DNA of 64,000 bases. It comes from Comamonas sp. (GTDB lineage: Bacteria > Pseudomonadota > Gammaproteobacteria > Burkholderiales > Burkholderiaceae_C). Within the stretch, counting starts at the first letter, position 1; each line of letters opens with the position of its first letter. Below the pieces are notes generated by a model. The model had not been told where the DNA came from. It did not search any database and saw only the letters and a program-made list of their open reading frames with translations. Below are positions 7,621-15,056 of this stretch, piece after piece. The stretch lies in contig NZ_SPEY01000028.1 in NCBI RefSeq assembly GCF_009360615.1, positions 111,734 to 175,733 of the forward strand, read 5' to 3'. Position numbers and translations under genes: made by a program.

Positions 7621-8694
7621 ATGAACAACAGAATGCCGCGCATCCGCCCCTCACTGGCCGCACTGCTTCTGGCCACTTCTGCAACCGCCGCCACCACCAG
7701 CGCCTGGGCCTGCACCCGGCTGGTCTACCACGGTGTGGACGGCCAGGTCATGACGGCACGCTCCATGGACTGGAAGAGCGACATCGTCAGCAATCTCTGG
7801 GTACTGCCGCGCGGCATGGAGCGCAACGGACAGACGGGCCCGAACACGCTGCGCTGGAAGTCCCGATACGGCAGCGTCATCACTTCGGGCTATGACATCT
7901 CGACCACGGACGGTGTCAACGAAGCCGGCCTCAACGCCAATCTGCTCTGGCTGGTGGAATCGCAGTACCCGGTCTTTGATGCCAAGAGCAAACCCGGGCT
8001 GACCATTGCCGCCTGGGCGCAATATGTGCTGGACAACTTTGCCACCGTGAAGGAGGCCGTGGTCGCGCTGGAGAAGGAGCCCTTCACCATCGTCTCGGAC
8101 AATGTGCCCGGAGAGAACCGCCTGACTACTTTGCATCTGTCCATGTCGGACGCCAGCGGCGACAGCGCCATCGTTGAATACATCCAGGGCAAGCAGGTCA
8201 TTCACCATGACCGCAAGTACCAGGTGATGACCAACTCGCCCACCTTCGATCAGCAATTGGCGCTCAACAGCTACTGGCAACAGATCGGCGGCACGACCAT
8301 GCTGCCGGGCACCAATCGCGCAGCCGACCGCTTTGCACGCGCCTCCTTCTATGTGAACGCCATTCCCAAGGACCCCAATCCCAACAAGGCACTGGCCAGC
8401 GTGTTCAGCGTGATCCGCAATGTCTCGGTCCCGTACGGCATCAGCACCCCCGATCAGCCCAATATCTCGTCCACCCGCTGGCGCACGGTGTTTGACCACC
8501 AGCGCAAGCTGTACTTCTTCGAGTCAGCGCTGACCCCCAATACCTTCTGGGTCGACCTCAAGGCTCTGGATTTCGATGGAAAAACCGGCAAGGTCCTGAA
8601 GCTGGATCTGGGCACGGACCAGAGTCATACGTATTCGGGCAATGCCACGGCCGAATTCCGGCCCGCCCAGCCTTTTCAGTTTCTGGGCATCTGA
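7621..8694 (+). CDS. Exported choloylglycine hydrolase family (linear amide C-N) enzyme
   Basis: A 357-residue Ntn-hydrolase of the choloylglycine hydrolase/penicillin V acylase family. Residues 1-30 are a signal peptide, and cleavage at AWA|C exposes Cys31 (CTRLVYHG), the catalytic N-terminal nucleophile. The following MTARSMDWKSD carries the conserved Asp-x-Trp-type segment, and DGVNEAGLNANLLWL is the usual substrate-pocket strand. Such enzymes cleave amide bonds in bile salts, penicillin V or acyl-homoserine lactones; the substrate here is unknown, and a periplasmic quorum-quenching or beta-lactam role is only possible. The start at 7621 has AAGGAGA eight bases upstream. It appears to be a single-gene unit. 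Confidence 0.85.
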   Translation: MNNRMPRIRPSLAALLLATSATAATTSAWACTRLVYHGVDGQVMTARSMDWKSDIVSNLWVLPRGMERNGQTGPNTLRWKSRYGSVITSGYDISTTDGVNEAGLNANLLWLVESQYPVFDAKSKPGLTIAAWAQYVLDNFATVKEAVVALEKEPFTIVSDNVPGENRLTTLHLSMSDASGDSAIVEYIQGKQVIHHDRKYQVMTNSPTFDQQLALNSYWQQIGGTTMLPGTNRAADRFARASFYVNAIPKDPNPNKALASVFSVIRNVSVPYGISTPDQPNISSTRWRTVFDHQRKLYFFESALTPNTFWVDLKALDFDGKTGKVLKLDLGTDQSHTYSGNATAEFRPAQPFQFLGI

Positions 8695-9114
8695 GCCAGT
8701 GCCTTGATTTGTCCCGCCTCGTGCATTGGCTGACCCTTTGTGGCTCTCCAGGGCTCCGCGATCGGGCCGACAGGGTCTTTTTTGAGTCCCATGCAATGGG
8801 TGCCTGCGCGCTGGGCCCTGCCCCTGCGCCGGAACACCGGCGCGGCGCCGTCCTGGCACTCACCGCTCGATGGCAGCCCCGGGCACGGATCAGAACGCAT
8901 GCTTCTGAAAAACAGGCCGCCCAGTGTCCTGGTGAAGGCTGGTTGACAGTGCGTGCATGGTGCACCGGCTCCTGCGACAGGGCCCGGCAGACCGGCGCAT
9001 CAAGTCCCTGGACGTCCCATGCCGGCACAAGGACCATCGCATCCGCCGTCGGGCTTGTTGCCGGAAGGCCAGCCATCGCGCAGGCCAGCGCGACCGCCCT
9101 CGTTCTCCCATGAG
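8695..9114. other. Stretch without a convincing gene
   Basis: These 420 bases lie between the hydrolase and the convergent acyl-CoA synthetase. Several overlapping open frames exist on both strands, none with a recognisable domain, a good ribosome binding site or natural-looking protein composition. No clear terminator was seen. It may hold degraded sequence. Confidence 0.4.
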
Positions 9115-10764
9115 TCATTGACAGGACAAGGTGCGCAACTGCTGTTGGCGCGCTAGCTCCTTGAGACGGTATTTCTGCACCTTGCCCGAACCCGTCAACG
9201 GAAAAGCCTCGCAGATGAACCAATGCTCTGGCGTTTTATGGGGCGCGATGTGCTGGCGGCAGAACTGCCTCAGATCCTCGGCCGTGCAGACGTCTGCACC
9301 GGGTTTGAAGCGGACTGCCGCTGCCACCCGCTCCCCCCAGTGCGCATCGGCCATGCCGAAGACCGCCGCATCGGCCACCACAGGGTGCTTCATCAGCACG
9401 CCTTCGACCTGCGCAGGGTAGATATTCTCTCCGCCGCGAATAATCATGTCCTTGAGCCTGCCGGTGACGCGGCAATAGCCGCGCTCGTCCATGACACCGA
9501 GGTCGCCCGTGCGCACCCAGCCGTCGCCGAGCAAGGTCTGGGCCGTGGCTTCTGGCTGCGCGAAATACTCCAGCATGGTCTGATAGCCACGCGCCTGGAT
9601 CTCGCCCTCTTCGCCCACCGGCAGGACGTCTCCCAACGGCCCTGTGATGCGAACCTCGACATGCCATAGCGGCTGGCCGGCAGTCTGGGCCTTGTCCTGG
9701 GCACTGTCGTCAGGGGCGGTCTGGCAAACAATGGGGCTGAGTTCGGTCTGGCCATAGACAGTGACCAAATCACAACCCAGCTCGGCACGTACGCGCTCGG
9801 TCAGCGCCACAGGCACGGGAGCGCCGCCAGACATGGCCAGCTGAAGACTGGAGAGATCATAGGTTCGGGCCCTGCGCTGCTCCAGCAGTGCGAGCAGCAT
9901 GGTGGGCACGCCACTCAAGCGCGTGCCACGCTCGTCCTCGGTCGCCTGCAAAACCAGGTCGGGTTCAAAGGTCGCGACCAGCACCAGCGTGGACAACGTG
10001 GTGACACAGCCAAGCACACTCATCACCGAGCCTGCGGTGTGGAACAGCGGCATCGGGCAGATATGCACATCCTTATGCTGCAGAGATCGTGCGGCCACGA
10101 AACATGCATTGGTGACCAACCCCATGTGGTGCAGCAGTGCCCCCTTGGGCGCTCCCGTGGTGCCCGAGGTGTACTGGATCTGTGCAGGGCCCCGAGGATC
10201 CACCTCGGGCAGGCGGCCTTCGCGCGGGCTCTTTCGCACCCGCGCAAGCCATCCACTGAGGCTGATGACATCGACTTCGCCCTTCACCCCGTCGGCAGCT
10301 GTCCGGGCCATGTCCACCATATCGCTGCCGCGAAACTGGTCGATGTGGAACAAGGCACAGGAGCGAGACTGGCTCAACACGTATTGCAGCTCCGGTGCGC
10401 GCAGCGCCGGGTTGGCAGTGACCAACACCATCCCGGCCAGCGATGCACCGTATTGCAAAATCACCCATTCGGGAACATTTGGCGCCCACAGGCAGATGTG
10501 CTGCCCAGGGTGGTAGCGCTGCAGCAGCCAGTGTGCGCAGGCCGTCGCGTCGTCCAGCAGCTGCGCATAGGTCCAGCGTCTATCGGTCGCTCCGGCCCCG
10601 GTCAGCGAAGTCCAGGTGCCGGGCATTTTCTCCACCAGCGCCCATCGCTCAGGCGCTAGCAAGGTCGCTTCACGCAGCGCCTGCCCTTCGGTGATGTCCA
10701 GCACCTCGCGCGAGGTGTCTGCGGGCCAGTAGGATGCCTTCAGCGGGATTGATGGCTGGGCCAT
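9115..10764 (-). CDS. AMP-binding acyl-CoA synthetase (medium/long-chain type)
   Basis: A 549-residue member of the ANL adenylate-forming family, which joins a carboxylic acid to CoA through an acyl-AMP. Motifs in order: P-loop-like YTSGTTGAPKG, then YGQTELSP, GWVRTGDLG, the hinge KDMIIRGGENIYPAQVE, and C-terminal TGSGKVQKYRL with the catalytic Lys. GGAGGAGA lies six bases before the ATG. It follows the TetR gene by 34 bases on the same strand, so the two are probably cotranscribed. The divergent crotonase at 11573 suggests a small acyl-CoA catabolic locus. The natural acid is unknown. Confidence 0.9.
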   Translation of the reverse strand: MAQPSIPLKASYWPADTSREVLDITEGQALREATLLAPERWALVEKMPGTWTSLTGAGATDRRWTYAQLLDDATACAHWLLQRYHPGQHICLWAPNVPEWVILQYGASLAGMVLVTANPALRAPELQYVLSQSRSCALFHIDQFRGSDMVDMARTAADGVKGEVDVISLSGWLARVRKSPREGRLPEVDPRGPAQIQYTSGTTGAPKGALLHHMGLVTNACFVAARSLQHKDVHICPMPLFHTAGSVMSVLGCVTTLSTLVLVATFEPDLVLQATEDERGTRLSGVPTMLLALLEQRRARTYDLSSLQLAMSGGAPVPVALTERVRAELGCDLVTVYGQTELSPIVCQTAPDDSAQDKAQTAGQPLWHVEVRITGPLGDVLPVGEEGEIQARGYQTMLEYFAQPEATAQTLLGDGWVRTGDLGVMDERGYCRVTGRLKDMIIRGGENIYPAQVEGVLMKHPVVADAAVFGMADAHWGERVAAAVRFKPGADVCTAEDLRQFCRQHIAPHKTPEHWFICEAFPLTGSGKVQKYRLKELARQQQLRTLSCQ

Positions 10765-10798
10765 GCAGGTCTCCTCCGTCAGTGTGGTGCGAACAGAA

Positions 10799-11434
10799 TC
10801 ATGGGCCGGGTGGCGTCAGTGGCAGTAGCTGCCTCACGGCCCATATCCATTGCTGGGTCAGCGCCATCAGCGACCGGGGGTTGCTGCGCAAAATGCCGGA
10901 GACCGCCAGACCTCGCGCAAATTCAGCACTGATGCTGATCGCCAGTTCGCAAGCGGGAAAGGCCTTGAGCGGCGCAAAGATTTCGTCAAGCACACGCTGC
11001 CTGTCGCGCAAGGCCTTGCGCTCTGCAGCGACCAGGGCTTCGCGCAGCTCGGTATCCGTACGGGCCACCACCCACAACTCCAGCTCGGCCAGAAATGAAG
11101 GCTCTCTCATGCTGTCGACCAATGTATGGATCGCATCCTCGACCGGGTCACCGCGCTTCGCCTTGCGGCGCAGGTGCTTGCGGACAGCATCTTCATTGCG
11201 CACCACGATGGCATCGACGACGGCGCAAAGCAAATCGGCATGCGTCGGAAAGTGGTGCAGCAATGCACCACGGCTGACGGCAGCCCGGCGCTGTACTTCC
11301 AGGGTGGTGGTGCGCGCAACGCCCAGATCCATGACGCAGGTCACTGCGCTGCTCAGAATGCGCGCGCGCGTCGCCTGCTTCTGCTGTTCACGCACGGAGC
11401 TGCTGTCAGCCGCCTTGAGATTGCTGGTCACCAT
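10799..11434 (-). CDS. TetR-family regulator of the acyl-CoA locus
   Basis: A 211-residue TetR-type repressor. The N-terminal helix-turn-helix is visible as ATRARILSSAVTCVMDLGVA followed by RAAVSRGALLHHFPTHADLL. The C-terminal ligand domain has no further recognisable motif. The ATG at 11434 is only two bases after GGAGG; a GTG one codon later has better spacing. It is divergent from the crotonase gene and upstream of the acyl-CoA synthetase, which suggests control of both genes by an acyl-CoA ligand, as is common for this family; that is inference. Confidence 0.85.
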   Translation of the reverse strand: MVTSNLKAADSSSVREQQKQATRARILSSAVTCVMDLGVARTTTLEVQRRAAVSRGALLHHFPTHADLLCAVVDAIVVRNEDAVRKHLRRKAKRGDPVEDAIHTLVDSMREPSFLAELELWVVARTDTELREALVAAERKALRDRQRVLDEIFAPLKAFPACELAISISAEFARGLAVSGILRSNPRSLMALTQQWIWAVRQLLPLTPPGP

Positions 11435-11483
11435 CACCTCCGATTCAACCGTCTGGATTGACTGTAAAAACAAATACGCATAG

Positions 11484-11497
11484 AGTCAACACTGACT
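11484..11497. promoter_or_regulatory. Candidate TetR operator between divergent genes
   Basis: AGTCA-ACAC-TGACT is a perfect short inverted repeat in the AT-rich region shared by the TetR and crotonase genes. It is the best symmetric site seen there, but it is short, and the rest of the region (11500-11560) is AT-rich with possible -10 boxes and no other strong symmetry. Confidence 0.3.
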
Positions 11498-11572
11498 GCC
11501 AAAAACTCTTTTTTATCAATAATTTATCCCTATCACATTAAAAGATCGTTCGTTTCAACCAGGAGGCTTTGC

Positions 11573-12490
11573 ATGCCTGACTACAGTACGTTGTCGATCA
11601 CCACGGACGCCCGCAACCCCCGCGTTGCGCGGCTATTGCTCAATCGCCCCGAGCGCCTAAACGCGATCAACAACCAGACGCCGCGGGAGATCCGCAGCGC
11701 CGTGGAGTGGGCACAAGACAATCCGGACATCCACGTCATCGTCGTGGAGGGTGCGGGCAAAGGCTTTTGCGGAGGTTATGACTTGGCCGAAACCGCCGAA
11801 CAGGAAATTGAGCACCCCTGTCAGCAGGAAAAAGCGCCTTGGGATCCCATGGAAGACTATGCTTTCATGAAGCGCAATACCGAAGACTTCATGAGCTTGT
11901 GGCGTTGCAGCAAGCCCACGATTGCCAAGGTACACGGTGCCGCTGTGGCTGGTGGCAGCGATATTGCACTGTGCTGCGATTTGCTCATCATGGCTAATGA
12001 CGCCCGCATCGGCTACATGCCCACACGAGTATGGGGATGCCCCACCACAGCAATGTGGACTCAGCGTCTGGGACCAATGCGCGCCAAGCAGATGATGTTC
12101 ACAGGCGATGTGATCAGCGGTGCGCAAGCTGCTGAATGGGGGCTGGCCACCGAAGCCGTAGACGCATCCGAGTTGGAGGCCCGCACCATGACGATAGCCA
12201 ACCGCATTGCTGCCGTGCCGCGCGGGCACTTGGCCATGCACAAGCTGGTGGTCAACCAGACCATGCTGACCATGGGTCTGGAACAAGGCCAGATGCTGGC
12301 CACGGTGTTTGACGGCATCACACGCCACAACCCCGAAGGCATGTGGTTCCGCCGCTATGCACAGGTTGAAGGCTTCAAGGCTGCCGTACAGTGGCGCGAC
12401 TCAGGCCGCAACATCCCAGAAGGCGACGAGGCACGCCGCGAGATTGAAAGACTGGAGACCCAGGTTACCCGTCTGGCATCCAAGCCATGA
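11573..12490 (+). CDS. Crotonase (enoyl-CoA hydratase/isomerase) family protein
   Basis: A 305-residue crotonase-fold protein, probably acting on an acyl-CoA. The oxyanion-hole segments are present: [12 protein letters not shown] and [20 protein letters not shown]. The segment that usually carries the catalytic Glu reads [17 protein letters not shown] and lacks the canonical Glu, so it may not be an ordinary hydratase. An insertion rich in charged residues ([20 protein letters not shown]) lies between the two motifs. AGGAGG lies about eight bases before the ATG. It is divergent from the TetR/acyl-CoA synthetase pair and probably belongs to the same pathway. Confidence 0.85.
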   Translation: MPDYSTLSITTDARNPRVARLLLNRPERLNAINNQTPREIRSAVEWAQDNPDIHVIVVEGAGKGFCGGYDLAETAEQEIEHPCQQEKAPWDPMEDYAFMKRNTEDFMSLWRCSKPTIAKVHGAAVAGGSDIALCCDLLIMANDARIGYMPTRVWGCPTTAMWTQRLGPMRAKQMMFTGDVISGAQAAEWGLATEAVDASELEARTMTIANRIAAVPRGHLAMHKLVVNQTMLTMGLEQGQMLATVFDGITRHNPEGMWFRRYAQVEGFKAAVQWRDSGRNIPEGDEARREIERLETQVTRLASKP

Positions 12491-12494
12491 ACCC

Positions 12495-12531
12495 AAAAAA
12501 CGACCAGTGCCCGATGTATCAGCGCTGGTCG
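12495..12531 (-). terminator. Intrinsic terminator for the DUF1232 gene
   Basis: CGACCAGTGC (12501-12510) pairs with GCGCTGGTCG (12522-12531) across an 11-base loop. On the minus strand the stem is followed by six T residues (the A-run at 12495-12500). It begins 22 bases after the stop of the minus-strand gene and also lies between two convergent genes, so it may stop both. Confidence 0.75.
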
Positions 12532-12552
12532 CCATGGTTTAGAGACGTCTGC

Positions 12553-12834
12553 TCAAAGAGCTTTGGCGCCCACGCGTTCGCGCAGTGAGCCCAGCAGTTC
12601 AGCTGGCAAAAGTCTGAAAGCCAGTTGGAGCAGCAAAAAACCGATCAGGCCGTCGTCAAGCCAGCCCAGAACAGGAATGGTGTCGGGCACGAAGTCTAGG
12701 GGACTGATGAGGTAGATCGCCGCCAGCACAGTGGCGAGCTTGGCGGCTCTTGGCGAGCGCGGGTCGCGCAGCACAGCCCAGGCAAGCAGCAACTCTTTGC
12801 GAAAGCGACTCAGCAAACGGCCCAGTTTCCACAT
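12553..12834 (-). CDS. YkvA-type DUF1232 membrane protein
   Basis: A 93-residue protein with the DUF1232 core: RAAKLATVLAAIYLISPLDF, then VPDTIPVLGWLDDGLIG and a second hydrophobic stretch (FLLLQLAFRLL). The SPLDxxPDxIPxxGxxDD pattern is diagnostic. The family is small, membrane-associated and of unknown function. It stands alone on the minus strand and ends at a good intrinsic terminator. Confidence 0.85.
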   Translation of the reverse strand: MWKLGRLLSRFRKELLLAWAVLRDPRSPRAAKLATVLAAIYLISPLDFVPDTIPVLGWLDDGLIGFLLLQLAFRLLPAELLGSLRERVGAKAL

Positions 12835-13013
12835 GGCGGTGACCCTTCAAAGCGACAAAACACCAGCACTTAGCTTGCGACTGGTCTCAGGAAAAACAAG
12901 AGAGCAGCCATTTTCTGGCGGCACAAAATGTATCCAGGAACCCGGTCCATTCAGGACAGACTCGCTACAGCGCCTTGTCGGCAGTCGCTGAAGGCTATCT
13001 TTTTCGGAGCAAC

Positions 13014-13547
13014 TCAACCATCCACCGGATTCAGCGGCGTCTGCAGAGTGAGTTGATAGAAAGCCAGATCCAGCCAGCGGCCGAACTTGAAGCCCACCTG
13101 AGGCATGAGGCCCACCGACTCAAACCCCAGACGCTTGTGCAATGCAATGCTGCCGGTGTTGGCGGCATCGATTGCGCCGACGAGCACGTGCACGTCACCA
13201 CGCTGTCTGGCCTCGGCAATCAGCAGGTCCATCAGTTTCCGGCCCAGGCCACGTCCCCGATGATCCGGGTGGACATAGACCGAATGCTCGCACGTGTACT
13301 TGTAGGCCGGGTAGGCACGAAAGCTTCCCCAACTGCAAAAGCCCAGCAACCGGCCTTGCGCATCCTCAATGCCGATGACGGGATATCCGCCCACACGTTT
13401 GGCCTCGAACCAGCCAACCATGTTTTGCGCCGTGCGCGGCTGGTAGTCGTAAAGCGCCGTGGAGTTGACGATGGCATCGTTGAAAATGTCCAGAATCGCG
13501 GCGGCGTGGCGTTCGTGCGTGCATTGCACGATGTTCAGATCACTCAT
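13014..13547 (-). CDS. GNAT N-acetyltransferase, phosphinothricin-acetyltransferase-like
   Basis: A 177-residue single GNAT domain. The acetyl-CoA binding motif A is HSVYVHPDHRGRGLGRKLM (Q/R-x-x-G-x-G/A as RGRGLG), preceded by the strand VIGIEDAQGRLLGFCSWGSF. The early segment ILDIFNDAIVNSTALYDYQP and the later VGAIDAANTGSIALHKRLGF match the phosphinothricin/methionine-sulfoximine acetyltransferase group, which acetylates amino-acid analogues. The true substrate is not known. The start at 13547 has AAGG ten bases upstream; the region 13548-13837 after it shows no gene. Confidence 0.85.
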   Translation of the reverse strand: MSDLNIVQCTHERHAAAILDIFNDAIVNSTALYDYQPRTAQNMVGWFEAKRVGGYPVIGIEDAQGRLLGFCSWGSFRAYPAYKYTCEHSVYVHPDHRGRGLGRKLMDLLIAEARQRGDVHVLVGAIDAANTGSIALHKRLGFESVGLMPQVGFKFGRWLDLAFYQLTLQTPLNPVDG

Positions 13548-13837
13548 TTCTTGGCCTTGGGCACCCAAATCAGAGCCGGTATTATGGGCAAGGTCGGCAC
13601 CGTATTTGCGCTTGCAGTGGATGACGGCATGGGAATGGATGCTCTGGAAATGGTTTCAGCGCTCCGGCAGTCCTTCCGGCAACCCTCGTGCAGGGCAGCG
13701 CATGCGTGCGACGGCCAATGCCCCCTGCCCCCTGGGTTCCTGTCCGATGAGGATCAGCCCATGGTAGCTGCCTGTACCGGTCGCCGGAATTCGGCACGGA
13801 AGCGCCGTCCGCCCGAACGCCGAGCCTGCTCTGCGCC

Positions 13838-14965
13838 TCAGCGCTCTTCGTACCGCCCTGTCACGCGACCCTGACTATCCGTCACCACGCTGCTCTTGAC
13901 CTGCCAGACCAGCCCATCGAGTCCGGGCACGGTGTATTCACCGTCGCGCCCCTTGACGGCCTTTTTCCAGGCTTGCATCTGTGCCGGAGTAAGGCTGAGC
14001 TTGAGTTCATGGTCGCTATGCCAGTCCAGCATTCCGCCCTCGCTCTCCCCGGCAGGCACCAGCTCCAGGGTCGAGCCGTCGCCCGCCAGAATCAGCGGGC
14101 GACCATGGGGCAGGCGTGCCGGCAGCATGGCCTTGAGGTCGCGCACGCCCAGACTGCCCAGGCGTATCACGGTCTGGGGGCTGCGCAGCAGGCGCTTGCG
14201 ATGGCTGAAACCCAGTACATCGTTGTAAAGCACGCCCGTCTTCGAGCCCTCACGCGCCGCGCCGGCATCAATGGCGGCCTGCACTTCCGGCAGATCATGG
14301 AGGCTGGGCCTGGCAAGATCCGTGATCCACAGCGGCATATAGTTTTGGAGCGACTGCAGCGCCCCCTGCACATTCCAGCGGCGGACCTCGCGCAACTCGT
14401 CGCTGGTCAGTCCCACCAGCTGCAGAAACATCAGGTCGCCATAGGGCGTGTGCATGGCCGGCAGCTCGGGATCCTGGACAAAACCCATTTCCGTCAGCAG
14501 CGTGTCGGCATCGGCCTTGATCGGGCCATTGGCCGTCATCCAGTGACCAGGCGCCAGCACATTGCCGGTGCGGAATACATATCGAGCAATATTTTGCAAA
14601 AAGTTAACAGGCCAACTAGGTGCTTCCTGTTCTGCGACGCCGCGCACCAGTCTGAAGCTCAGCTCGAAACCATAGCCGCTGGGCTTGCCCGGAGCGATGT
14701 CATAACTGTCGTCCAGATCTCCGTAGAGGTCGCTGAATCCGTAGCTCACGTAGTGCCAGTGCGGCACGCCCTGTTCGCTGCGATAGACGCTGACACCGTC
14801 CAGCGGCTCGTCACCCCCGAGACGGAACTTGATCAACGTTGCGAAATGGGCGGGCTGCTGATCGCCATAAACCGTCTGCAGCGCCTCATCGATTGCATCC
14901 CATCCCTGGCTGCCCTCTTCCCCTTTGGCGTGGGACCGAGAGTCGTGGGTGTCGCGGGAATTCAT
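13838..14965 (-). CDS. Suppressor-of-fused (SUFU) domain protein
   Basis: A 375-residue soluble protein. Residues about 20-180 form a SUFU-like domain: WDAIDEALQTVYGDQQPAHF, then LDGVSVYRSEQGVPHWHYVS, YGFSDLYGD, and SGYGFELSFRLVR followed by WPVNFLQNIARYVF. In animals this fold is part of Hedgehog signalling; bacterial versions are often found in immunity or toxin-immunity settings, but no toxin is seen here. The C-terminal half (residues 200-375) has no recognised domain. The start at 14965 has AAGGAG nine bases upstream. It is downstream of the nuclease-helicase gene by 91 bases on the same strand and could be its third operon member. Confidence 0.8.
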   Translation of the reverse strand: MNSRDTHDSRSHAKGEEGSQGWDAIDEALQTVYGDQQPAHFATLIKFRLGGDEPLDGVSVYRSEQGVPHWHYVSYGFSDLYGDLDDSYDIAPGKPSGYGFELSFRLVRGVAEQEAPSWPVNFLQNIARYVFRTGNVLAPGHWMTANGPIKADADTLLTEMGFVQDPELPAMHTPYGDLMFLQLVGLTSDELREVRRWNVQGALQSLQNYMPLWITDLARPSLHDLPEVQAAIDAGAAREGSKTGVLYNDVLGFSHRKRLLRSPQTVIRLGSLGVRDLKAMLPARLPHGRPLILAGDGSTLELVPAGESEGGMLDWHSDHELKLSLTPAQMQAWKKAVKGRDGEYTVPGLDGLVWQVKSSVVTDSQGRVTGRYEER

Positions 14966-15056
14966 GGCCTGTTTCTCCTTTGCCCCAAGTATCAAGGCGC
15001 ACGAAAGCCGTTTGGCACGGATTACAAACGGAGATGTGAGCGAGCGTTTCCGGACG

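Noticed and set aside
8709..9113. A 134-codon plus-strand frame in the gap after the hydrolase
   Set aside because: No ribosome binding site, no domain, Arg/Trp/Cys-rich composition and competing frames on both strands.
12975..13874. A 299-codon plus-strand frame across the acetyltransferase and the gap after it
   Set aside because: It is antisense to a clear GNAT gene and shows no domain.
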